Shown: positions 1-10,628 of the stretch, piece by piece
Layout of the letters: each line of letters starts with the position of its first letter
Position numbering within the stretch: position 1 is the first letter of the stretch
Assembly: GCA_002633005.1 (NCBI GenBank)
Contig: NMRA01000106.1
Coordinates: 293,655 to 353,654, forward strand
Reading direction: 5' to 3'
Source: Phoronis australis
Taxonomy: Eukaryota > Phoronida > Phoronidae
Length of the DNA stretch: 60,000 nt
Notes under the pieces: generated by a model
What the model was told of the DNA's origin: nothing
The model's database searches: none
The model's input: the letters and a program-made list of their open reading frames with translations, nothing else
Program-made: the position numbers and the translations under genes

Positions 1-1506
1 GACCTATATTGTATTTTACACCTGGTGTTAACAATTACTGTGTTATATGCGAAAGTTGATTTCAATGTTTCCTAAATCAAACTATGGGGTTTGCCAATTA
101 AGTGAATCCACGTATTAGTTTAATCGGTGTGTTAATATATTGTGTTCCTGTATCTACTCACGATTTTACTGTTCGACCATGTATCTGTGCACGTATGGTA
201 ATAAAAGGAAATCGTACGTTTTTGGCAAGTTGATTGGAACCAACAACTACATTCATGACTTTTTACGTTAGAGAGTGGTGTGATATCTGTAGGATACATG
301 TATCTGCAATGGATTGTTGGAACGCACAACTGCATTTGCATCCAACAGATGACACGGACCAGGTAAATATATACCTCACAGTTATACAAGCATAAAATGT
401 CCATTGAGCTGGTATCACGGCGTTCGGCTTGAAATTCTAATGCATTTCGTTACTATGGATGTTTTATCGTGACGACACCACACAGTCAGCATTGGTTTTT
501 AAGTCTTCAAATACATCATAGACTATACAAATACAAGTACCTCTACTCAGAACACCAATACATTAACAACTACAAGAGCATTTGTTGTGACTGATGACTT
601 CAGTCGTAAATGGCAATGTCTCTTTTGTCGTAGTGGGATTTCTTACATGTATATTTGCGGTCTGCTAGTGTTTCGTTACATTTGTCGACCAATGTCAATT
701 GTAATATCTACTTTGTCTTTGTTGTTGATGGTGAATTGTTTAGAGCGTCACGACTTTCCAATCAAACTTTTTTGGAATTGAATTGGTCAATTCAAATGAG
801 TGCGTATTTATTTCTTATTATATTTGTCATGGAGATCACGTGACACTGAAGCGCAATTTTAATAATTTAATTCTTTCGTGGTTGTGTTTTGAACATGCCA
901 GCTACTACAAATGTACTGATAACCTCAAAGAAGATAACGTCTCCAAAACGGAGATTTAGGAGGTAGTGTAAAGTTCTCATTGGGTTTTGTTTAGCAGCTA
1001 GTGCACACTTCACTCACTTGCTGCTTTTCCCTCCCTTCTGTCGAAAACTCTACGAATAACTCGAAACATTGGGAGTCGTTTCACGTCATAACTCCTTCAC
1101 ATGACCATAGAAACGTTTATTTTTGGTCCTTTTACTTTTACCGAAATAAAAACCGATGTTATGAAATAGGTGGCAAAATTAAATGAGACAATGTTGAAGA
1201 AAAGACTTTAAAATGCAGTAAATATTATTTATTAAAAACACTAGCTTTTGAGCCTAACAAGAGCAACCCAGATATCAAGACAAATGGTGTGAAGTGCCTT
1301 CCTAGTTCTTTTGAACAGGCCGTAGGTTTAAGAAAACAATTCGTGGAATTTGGCTGCACACCTATTAAATTTACCGGAACTTTAAATGCTGCATCAGCTT
1401 CTACACTAACTAAAATTAATTCGCCAGAAAACAACCAAGGAATCAATTTTGAATTACTCACTTAATCATAACGGAAGTACTACCACCATCCGCTTAACAA
1501 CAATAA
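1..1506. other. Non-coding stretch, no gene recognised
   Basis: No reading frame here shows a recognisable domain. A plus-strand open stretch at about 1243-1464 ends in TAA and has protein-like composition, but I recognise nothing in it and it has no start codon. It may be an old exon or repeat remnant next to the ankyrin and LRR fragments. Confidence 0.4.
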
Positions 1507-1665
1507 TTAGACACTACGCTGTAATAAAATATGACAGATGTTACCAAGTAAGGGTGAGACTTTCTTTGAAGACAAAATGTCACATCTTGCACCTTCCTTG
1601 ATCAGAAGAGTAGCTATGTCTGCCTGGCCATTATCAATGGCAGCATAGAGAGCAGTGCAATTAGT
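1507..1665 (-). pseudogene. Ankyrin-repeat fragment (antisense, truncated)
   Basis: Read on the minus strand, this stretch gives one recognisable ankyrin repeat with the core TALYAAIDNGQADIATLLI followed by KEGARCDI. This matches the family pattern of a TPLHxAA turn, a second helix with a LL pair and a GA(D/N)-type loop. A stop lies just upstream in the same frame (about 9 bases before the NCTALY codons) and another closes it at 1507-1509, so only about one and a half repeats survive. It is not a working gene. It directly abuts the plus-strand LRR pseudogene that starts at about 1667, suggesting two unrelated gene remnants brought together by rearrangement or insertion. Ankyrin repeats mediate protein binding inside the cell, but no function can be assigned to this scrap. 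Confidence 0.6.
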
Positions 1666-1666
1666 T

Positions 1667-2819
1667 GGACTTCAAGAGTTGCAGTTGGATGGCAATAAAA
1701 TTACCATCATAGAGGAATTTGCCTTCGGGAATTTGAGTCTTTTGAGGAGACTTCACCTACGTGGTAACCGCACAGCATTGTAAAGATCAAGCCGAGCACA
1801 CTTCAAGGATCACAGAGTTTGGAACTCGATGCTAATTCAATTACTTACGTTTCAGAAACATGGTCTCCTTATGCTTGGCGGCTTAATGTTGATCTAAGGC
1901 GTGAACACGAAATCTCGTTAGAGAGCGTTACCTGTTTGGGGCTGAAAAATAAGTGTGGAAGTGGCATTGTATCGGCGACAATTTCAATAAACCTGGCCAA
2001 GCTACGAAATCTTGAATTAACAAACAGCGGTATTGCACACCTAGACGACCAGCCATTCAAGTTTTGCGGTAAACTTGTGTCGTTGGATCTCTCACAAAAT
2101 GAAATAATCTGACGAGACTGTCTGGGAAGATGTTTGTTGGACTTTTGTCATTGCGTATTCTTGTGGTAAGAAACAACAGGGTTGAAAAGATTGAGCGTGG
2201 GCCTTTCGAACTATTAAATTTGCCCACGACTATCAACCTTGATAACAATTGCATAAAGAAGATAATTCCCGGCGTTTTTAACGGAAGTTCCCTTAGTTAC
2301 ATTACGCTGAACCTTAATAGAATATCAAAAATAGAAGATGGCAGCTGGGAGAAAGTCATTACAATTATGACATTCCACGCTGTTCTCCCCTGAAGAAAAC
2401 AAACCAACTCTGCAATCTTTTCTGGACGTCAATATGAAGTGCCAAAACCCCTCCAAACCTGAAATAGATGTCCTCGTCATCAAAATAAACGTAACCGCTA
2501 TCCAATGCGTTTCAAGCGGCGACCCTTCGCCATTAATTTTATTCGACAATCCATTCGAAAGTTGACAACTTTTTTACCTTCAAGTAACGCATCTGATCTC
2601 ATAACGGTTACTGCACTCACTTTCCTCCTTGATCTGCTTATAAACGGAGTGTGCAACTGCTCCGCAATTAACGTGGTTGGCTTACAGTCGCACTACCCCA
2701 ATGCATCATTTTTGTTCAATTCATCCGTTGCAGGAACAAGCTCTTCAAGTGTTGGTCTCGCCACCTACAGTTCACTTTGCGTACTGCTAGTGTTGTTTAC
2801 TGTTGTAATAGTTTCCTAA
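1667..2819 (+). pseudogene. Frameshifted LRR-Ig receptor pseudogene, intronless
   Basis: The plus strand encodes successive leucine-rich repeats (LQELQLDGNKIT at about 1670; LRNLELTNSGIAHLDD at about 2000; LVSLDLSQNEI at about 2070; LRILVVRNNRVEKIERGPF at about 2147). A cysteine-bearing C-flank follows at about 2430, then an Ig-like half with QCVSSGDPSP, the Ig C-terminal motif GVCNCSAINVVG (normally Y where the first C stands), and a hydrophobic tail ending in VVIVS and TAA. The order LRR-Ig-membrane segment is that of LRR/Ig surface receptors. The frame shifts near 1775, 2110, 2390 and 2560, with in-frame stops between. All modules lie in one uninterrupted block without GT-AG introns, so it may be a processed copy or a decayed single-exon gene. 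Later plus-strand open pieces at about 3100-3290 could be a degraded cytoplasmic part, but that is weak. Confidence 0.65.
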
Positions 2820-2949
2820 GCAGAATTTAAAGCGGCATTTCAACCTGTTTAGCTAGCTAAAATAAAAATCAAATTGGACCTTTTACAATGAAAATGGCCG
2901 TCAAATAAATCCCTTATAGAAATGGGATTCTATTTCCAACGAGAAACCT

Positions 2950-3066
2950 TCCCGAAACCTTCAGCGACTCAAAAAGTGAAAACGCTTCGGAGTTTGCGAT
3001 TGGCCACCCTAAAATTGCTAACTCGAAAATGACACATGCACGTCGGAGTATTGCCTCTGACTTGAG
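2950..3066 (+). repeat. Dispersed repeat family A, copy 1
   Basis: The segment with the core TTGGCCACCCTAAAATTGC, then AACTCGAAAATG and a CACGTCGGAGTATTGCCTC-like end recurs in diverged form at about 19493-19580 and 40361-40473. Shared order of short matching words in all three places shows a dispersed repeat, not coding sequence. Element class unknown. Confidence 0.5.
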
Positions 3067-3585
3067 TTAAAAGCTCATAAGTTTGGTATGAATGCAATGA
3101 TGCTATCAAATGAAAGTGCTTCGATTAAGAATTCAGAATTGACAGCTGAACAGCGGGGAAATGCGGCCCCTTCAAGTTCTTCCGGGCTATGATAAACTAC
3201 TAGTATTAGCAGATAACCGGAAGGATCTACTTAATCCGAAGAGTCGAATACCCAATGACGTCTATAATCTAGAGGTACGTTTGATCCAAACGCCATCCCT
3301 GACTGTTCATAGCCCCATCTTAATGTTTACACCAATCGTGTCACAACCCTCGAAAAACATTCCCGGTCTTTAGGTGCCTATGTAGCTGAACAAGACTTCT
3401 GTCCCCACCAAACTTCATGTGGCACTTCAAAGACAATACATTTCTATTTTAAACTAGAATGCGACGGTTATTAATGTTTCAACAAGTAAGCAAATGGAGG
3501 TCTGGAAGGAACTGTCATACACCGAGTTGTTTGAAAGACCATGTTCATTGACGGACTTTCATACTGAGAGCCGTTGAAAGAACTG

Positions 3586-3832
3586 GGACCCGTTCCAACA
3601 AAACTGACTTAGCTAAGACAAATCTTAAATTTTAGTAAATTTTAACATAAAAGTTAAATTTGTCTCAAAACCAATTCAAGAAAGAGATCTTAAGTTTGAC
3701 TTAAGTGTTTGACATAAATTGTTTCTTAATTTTGACTAATTTACCTAATGTGGAAGTTCCGAAGTTTGGAAGTTAAGACAAATCTTAAACTTAGGTAAAA
3801 AATGAACTTAAATCAGTTTCTTGGAGCAGGCC
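3586..3832. mobile_element. MITE-like element with imperfect terminal inverted repeats
   Basis: The left end reads GGACCCGTTCCAACAAAACT and the reverse complement of the right end reads GGCCTGCTCCAAGAAACTGA, so the ends are imperfect inverted repeats of about 25 bases. The interior is AT-rich, repeats the word AAGACAAATCTTAAA at about 3617 and 3774, and has no reading frame. Size (about 250 bp) and structure fit a non-autonomous DNA transposon; superfamily not determined. Confidence 0.5.
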
Positions 3833-5307
3833 ACTGTTAGATAGAATGTTGTTATTGTTACGTAATAGTAGATGGGAATTCTTAAAAATTCAGGATGGCA
3901 CTTTATTCCAGGAGTTCTAGAGATTTCCACAGAGCCCACACGAACACGAATGCCCCTCACAGGGGCTCTTACGGGATCGTTTGCATTGATGACACTGGAA
4001 AAAAGCGTGAAAATGCGTCAAAATGTCATTTTTTCTCAATTTTGGTTCGTAAAATGTTTTTTAAGATAGTTAAATTTTGTCTATGAATAGTCGTGCAGGC
4101 GTCGCTGGACCACTGTTAACGTACCCAAACTGCCGATTAATCACCGATTCCAATGCGACCACTTGTGACTGGAGTTGCTTTTTTAAATCTCAGTTGCAAT
4201 CATTTCAGACTACCTCAGGCCCACAGCAGATTTCAAGTCCACTGCTGAATGAGCAATTATTCAAGTCCTATCGATTTTTTCCAAAAGAGCACCTAAGGGG
4301 CTTTTTGTGGACTCAAAAACTCAGAGGGAAAATAGAAGTTAACATTTTTTTAGCGGAAATCACCTACTCCCTTGAACTTTTTACTGTATCAAAACTTGTC
4401 ATGGTGCTTTCTTTGATCAGTACTTGAAGTAAACGCTAGTTAGCGTTAGTTGTACTTGAGGTCTAACTTTGATAATGTGAATAAGTCGACCAGGAAGAAC
4501 CCAATTTAACCTCCTTAAATCACTAATAAAGAGATATTTATTCTATCTAACAACAAATCTTGTTATTTGCTCCCTAAAACCGATTTTGCCCATCAATTAG
4601 AAAAAATTCGAAGGCGGTTCGGACAAGACCCACTGAAAAAAAAATGATGTCGGCATGTCGTTTATATGCTTTAAACGAATATGTTTCCTTCGAAAACTGT
4701 TGTTAGGACTCCCTTATGGCATCCTTAATCCGCCACTGTTAATTAGCAAGGAACAATAATTGAGTTTCTGTGTATGATTAGCTTTTGTTTTTCACAGTTT
4801 ATTCAAGACAGCAGCTCGCTAAAGGATACTTGCTGCGTGACAGGAAAGGGATGTTCAAGTGTACATTCCGTAAGACAAGTTTCGTGGGGAAAGCGTGGTC
4901 ACGTAAGACCACAAAAGCACGCAAATGAGAAGCAAGTGTTTTCGAGTAAGCTCGGGACCTCGCTAGTTTAGGTCGCAAAATGAAAACCGCTAAATGGTGG
5001 TTGGTCGGCGATGCTGGAATGTTGAATTAGTGGACCCATAGATAATAGACTATAGTTTATGGTGGATCCGAAATTTTATGAGCTCGGTCTGAAGAAATAA
5101 CTAGTTGTCAGTATCTTCCAACCCACCTTCCGTGACAAAGGAGCCAATTATTTAACAGTAAATGGGCTAAATCGTATTTTGACAGACATTGACAGCGTAG
5201 GTTTAATGCCGCTCTTAGTCTTTACTCGGCTGTCTGATCAGTTTTTCTGTTCCTGATAATTTTATTTTGTATAAGAAAAATGAAAGTGATCGAGTAGCAT
5301 AAAGATT
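3833..5307. other. Intergenic stretch without recognised gene
   Basis: Several short open frames exist (for example 4077-4427) but none shows a domain, a good start context or consistent splice borders. TTAATCCGCCACTG at 4727-4740 resembles the terminal repeat of the element at 31780-32080 and may be a solo end. Confidence 0.4.
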
Positions 5308-5475
5308 TAAAACTTATCTGCCGAATATGTTTGATTGTTTTGTGACGTCAAATTCACATTTAAGTGCCTTACAGCGTGAAGACCGAAGTACGACGTCATT
5401 GTTGCTATCCAGCGTACATGTATAACTTCTATGCAACGTGATTCTCTGGCCTGCCTATCGCCTTGGAAACAGCTA
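5308..5475. repeat. Dispersed repeat family B, copy 1
   Basis: The words TTTGATTGTT, TGACGTCA, GACGTCATTGTTGCTAT, CAGCGTACATGTATAAC and TTTATGCAAC-like occur here in the same order as at 45046-45185. The minus-strand translations share LTSxNNQTYxADxF, which only reflects the repeat. Likely a transposable-element fragment. Confidence 0.55.
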
Positions 5476-8400
5476 CGGCTGGATAGGGTCATCTAATTAA
5501 TGTTGTGAATGCTTTAATTAATTTTCAAAGTCTTGATTTATACTGGATAGCCTGTTCAGTATACTTTACTGATCTCACTTAAAACGATATGCAAAGTAAA
5601 TGATAATAATAACAAATAAACTACGAAACACAAATGCATTAATGAAAATAAATACATATCACACCAATGTGTGAAAATACCGTAAAACACGAACAACAGA
5701 AATAACAAGGGAAAACGCTGAAGAACTGAAATGAAAGACAAATACACATAGATTATGTCAAAAACAAATTAAATTTAATTTAAATAATACACAATGTAAC
5801 ACAAGTACAGTAAAAAGTAAAAATGAATGCATGAATTACGATGGTATTACGGAGATGTATACTGTAACAAAAATCGAAGTAAAACAACCGTTTGAACAAA
5901 GTTATAAAGAGGCATGGCACGTGAAAGCTCCTCAAAAATGTTTTAAACAAATTCGAACGAAAATGCCATCTCGCAACGTCTAGTACAGAGTATTTCACTT
6001 TCTCCTGGGAGGAAATTTCCAGAAAAAAATCACAAAATTCATGATTTTTAAAATAAACGCGAAGGAAAACACTGTGGTTACCACAGAGTTTCTAATCTCC
6101 CTCTCACTTACGATTAATGCGCCCATGCTCTCACAGTCAGTTGCTTGAAGTCGCTTGAGGTCAAAAGTCACATATCCATATAAAGGAAATAATCTACGTC
6201 TATGTCTTGCTATACCAAATAAGGAGACGTGCTTTGCTTTGTGGGCGAAAAATCGATGAAGTGACGAGCAGTTGACAAATCGTTTTTTGAAAATTTAAAC
6301 CATGAGAAAACACTTTGATATCAACAGAAATTTTAAAAAGTTTACGAACAGACCCTAAAAATACCTAATGAGCAGGTTGAATTCCGTTTCAGTGGCAGAG
6401 AACCACTTTCAATAGTGTAATTTAGTCTGTTTATCGCGTTCCAGGCATCTTTGAGTGTTAAATATATTGAAAAAAGCTACATGTATACTACCGAAGTTTA
6501 TCTTGGTGCGAGTGATGTACAAATCAACTAAGTAAACTAGCTTTTGCACTCCTGAAATCAATAACGCTCACTCACGCGATTTTATCTGAGAGATAATTGG
6601 AGGCATGGACGTCTATACACTTCTTGAGTAAGATGCTCTATTTAACTTTAAATTTCAAGGGGGGTGGGTGCAATTTCAGTGTGAATGGTAAAGAAATATC
6701 TCATCTCTGAACCATGTCTTAAACGTCAAGTCTCGTGACAGGAAAGGCAAGATTTTCACAGTGAATTTACAGGGGCATTTCAAAGTTGCTTAGCTGTCAA
6801 TGTTGGATTATTGTGAAAGGTGGGCCGTTTTTCAAACTTTGAAAATAACCCCGGGTCCGGCTTTTTCACAAGTAATTTTTATTGTGCTCGGCACTATCAG
6901 GAAAAAGTCAGGCGTAAATGACCGTCGTCCAGACCCCAGAGCGTTTAAGGTCGGGTTTGTTGGCCAATGTTGGGGTTAAAGTCATGGTTAGGCATGTACG
7001 AACACTGCTTATGATGAAAATGTCGAATACAGTTTAAAAAATGACTTGTAAGCTAGTCTCACTGAAGTGCCGGCGAAAGGCCTGAGGAGGCCTATCTTTT
7101 TTATATGAGTACTAAATAGATGGCGTGGCAGATGGTTTTAGGTCAAGTGGTCTTTCGAGTACGTCTTCGGTCTGAGTACCACATAATTCTCGGGGGCGCA
7201 AAAATGATTAAGCTGCACCGAAGAAAAAAATCCGAAGCCCTCATATCTCTTTCAGTCCACCGAGCACGATTAGATAGATGTTACGAAATGATTCTAAAGA
7301 CTGCACCTCGAAAATATTAATTACTCAAATGATACTGCCAAATAATTGAGGCAAATGCCTCTGAAAAATCAAGATATAGTGGAGCTGATGTATTATTATT
7401 ATCATTTCCCACAATCCTGACAATAATCAATGAAATTTCAAGTTGGGCCAATTCTGTAGAACACCATTGTGAGAAAGCCAAAGGCCTATTGTGAAATTTT
7501 AATCAAAATAAATTTCATATGAAAGTAATTGCATAACTGTGCGTACATAAAATCAAGCAGGACAATGCTTTTTAACACGGGAATTACTTTGCCAATTTAC
7601 AGTTAATCAGAAAGTACTCGTTAGAAATTGAAATAAATTGATTCATTGTTCAATTAACTATCAGGCTAGCTGTTACTGTCTGCCACCATGAACACTTGCC
7701 AACTTGTGTGGGGTGATGCGAAATTTTTTTAGACTAGGAATTGGTGGCTACCTAAATTCTTTTATCATTTTCAAAAGTTTTGGTTAGAGAAAAAATTCAA
7801 AGACAGAAGATTTACGTCATCACTGTCATTAACCAAAATAGATATATACGGTTATTATACACTCCTTCTCATATCTCGACTATGAAGTTAGGCTAAACAG
7901 AAATACAGTAATTAACCGTATACGCCTGTCACTAATGGCCTAGCGTACTAAACAAGCAGAAAAAGCCACACGCGTTGAAATACCGCCTCTCAAATAAGAA
8001 AGAATCGAAAAGAACCAAAATACTAACGTGACCTACAAGTCCTCCAAATTGGCCCATAGACTCTCTAGGCCTTGTAGCAACGACGCTTTTCTAAATTGAT
8101 TCCTGTCCTGGAATGCTTTGTTTCAACCATTTATGCTTTTTATACGTTTTTGATGGAGAGTGAGTTTTATGCGTACACGCATACTTAAAAGTCATATTTG
8201 TTTGGCAAAACAATTACAACCATCTTATTTCAGCCCCGTATATAACCTGTGAGTGTCCACATGACTGATGTGTAAAGTTTTACTAATAAGCAATTTCGTA
8301 ATGTCATCCATCACTTTTTTGCAGTCTTGTTATCGGGAGTAGACAATTGAATCATCATTTAAGAGCCTTCCAAGTTCTTCCTAGGTGTACTGGGGGCCAC

Positions 8401-8886
8401 ATCACTTGTATATCCACGTGCGGAAAAGATCTACCAAATCCAGACAGTTCTAGATCGCATAGGCGGATTTAAGAGGGCCCAAAGAGCCTGCATCTTCTAC
8501 AGACACGACCAAAACACCGTCGTTGGATTGTTCAGACATTTTCCCGACGAGAATTGTGGTTGCCCCTTTTATGACAGATCATGCAACTGGATTTTTGTCG
8601 TCGACTGTCTAACATACTCATGCTTCAGTTCAATCCCCCTTCATCTTGGATCGCAATGGCCTCTCATTGGCACCTGCAGTTTTCAGAATCACGCTGAGAA
8701 GCAATACCGTTCTTACGAATGGAAAATTCACAAAAATACGCCCATGAGAGTACTTTTGAACAGGCTTATTCTTTGGAAATTCACAGTAACAAAAAGGCAG
8801 TACTGACACAGTCCATATCCTGCAGACGGTGTCCATGTAATTTCAAAAGCCACTAGGAAGTTGTTAGATTTCGATCAAACTTATTC
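5476..8886. other. Intergenic stretch without recognised gene
   Basis: AT-rich sequence with only short unconvincing frames. GGCGGATTTAA at about 8461 resembles the terminal repeat at 31780. No RNA gene or domain was recognised. Confidence 0.4.
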
Positions 8887-8893
8887 TATAAAA
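8887..8893 (+). promoter_or_regulatory. Possible TATA box of the LDLR-like gene
   Basis: TATAAAA lies about 258 bases before the ATG at 9145. Plausible only by position and match to the consensus; in an AT-rich region such matches are common. Confidence 0.25.
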
Positions 8894-9098
8894 TAACAAA
8901 CAAAATATGCTTTACGTATTTTCCATAGCCAAGTTAAAAGTGAACAGCACGACAGGCTTAGCCAACCAAGAATGTTTAAATTCTTCATGGAAAATGTCAG
9001 GAAAATGACAATATTAAATAAATCTATATTGCACGAAGCCGACTGCATCCTAAAGGCGTAGAAAAAAACCATGGTTAATGTTACGTCAAGAATCATTA

Positions 9099-9106
9099 TG
9101 ACGTCA
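9099..9106 (+). promoter_or_regulatory. Perfect CRE (TGACGTCA) just upstream of the LDLR-like start
   Basis: The palindromic CREB/ATF site TGACGTCA sits 39 bases before the ATG, with a near-match TTACGTCA at 9081-9088. Two related sites within 26 bases suggest cAMP/CREB-type control, unless the transcription start lies upstream, in which case they are in the 5' UTR. Confidence 0.35.
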
Positions 9107-9144
9107 GAACTTCATGCTTATTTAGTGAAAAATTTAAGGTTACC

Positions 9145-10628
9145 ATGCAATTTCATCGCAGTGGTGCGATAGCGTTGGTGTTTTGTACGATCGGGAACTT
9201 TCCAATCACCTCTCAGGTACTTGCCGAAGGCTCTACAACTAAAGAAGTTAAAAAAGATTTGTCGGCGAATGACAAAATCGACTTCGAGATATTTGGGAAG
9301 GGAAACTTTACAAACGTGACGGGGCAGTCAAGACAACCCCCAAACGATTGTTCGGGTTGGGGTGCATGTTCTCAGATATGTACTACTGTTGAGGTAAAAA
9401 GCCACAACAGAACAGTAACATCAGTCAATTGCTCCTGTTATGATGGATACTATCTAGCGAAAGACGCCTTCACATGCCTCATAGCTTCAGACGAAACACT
9501 CTATTTATTTTACTCCACGGAGCATGAAATTCGATTTGTAGATATTCAAGATCTCACGCAAGTTTCAGACCTCTTAGACAGACAAGTTGTGAAAACTAGT
9601 GGAAAAGTTATCACTTTCGACGTAAATGTTCAGAGAAAGATTGTTTACGTTCTCGAAAAAATCGGTGCCTCGAACACCACAATAGTGAGATACAACGTTC
9701 AGCTGAGCAGAAGTGCTGCTCAGGAAGTTGTCGACGGAAAATATTTTGATCAGTTGACGGATGATATTGGTGACATTGCCATTGACTGGATAGGTGAGAA
9801 TATATACTGGGTCTCAGTAAATGGATTGTTCGCAGCCACGTCTATGGGGTACTACAAGAGAACTCTTGTTAAGGATACCTTTGCCAAAGACATGTCTCTG
9901 GTTGTGGATCCTGCTTCTGCTTTGCTGTTCTGGTCAGAGGCCTCTAACCCGGGAAAAATAAAACGTATCAGCATGAGTGGAGATGGCGACATTAAAGAAC
10001 TTGTTAATTTGGATCTCGGAAGAGCACGTTTCGCCTTTTACTTGACACTTGACGTGAAAGACAAACGGTTATATTTTACGTGCGCCGTAGATAATACGCT
10101 GCAAACGACGACTTATGCAGGAAACGAGCATCGAGTAGTTCGAGTACTCCCAGAGAGAAATTTGATCAATCGAATTTCGACAGCTGTCTTCACAAACTAT
10201 ATCTATTGGCCGGCGGGTCCTGAAATTCGACCTCGCATGGTTATCCGAGCAGCAAAATGGCGTGGGGATAACGAATTACGCATTGAACCAGTCCAGGGAT
10301 ACGCGACGGATATCAAGTTATGGCATTCTTATAAGCAGCCGCCACTGGAGGTGAACCCCTGCTCTGAGAAAAAATGTGATGAACTTTGCCTCTTGCACAT
10401 GAATCATCTAGCTAGCGCACCATCGGCAATTTGTAAAAGTTCCGACCCAGAGGTTTCACTTCCGCCTTTCACTACGCCACCACCGTTGCTGACACCTGCT
10501 GCCATTGGCGCCATCTCTGGGACGTTTATTCTGTTAATTACTCTGCTTGTAGGATTCTTGGGTTATCATCAGTATAGCAAACGCAGAACTTTAAAGATTA
10601 CAAAGGAGAAAGAAAGAAAAAAAGAAGA
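9145..10628 (+). CDS. LDLR-like gene, exon 1 (signal, EGF, propeller, TM)
   Basis: This exon holds the whole extracellular part and the membrane segment. The ATG at 9145 is chosen because a hydrophobic signal peptide follows at once. Potential N-glycosylation sites include NFT, NVT and NRT near the EGF module. The frame stays open to a TAA at 10645-10647, but a donor GTACGT at 10629-10634 leaves two bases (GA) that complete a Glu codon with the first base of the exon at 13451. Confidence 0.85.

Noticed and set aside
4077-4427. 116-residue plus-strand frame
   Set aside because: No domain, no proper start context, flanks full of short repeats.
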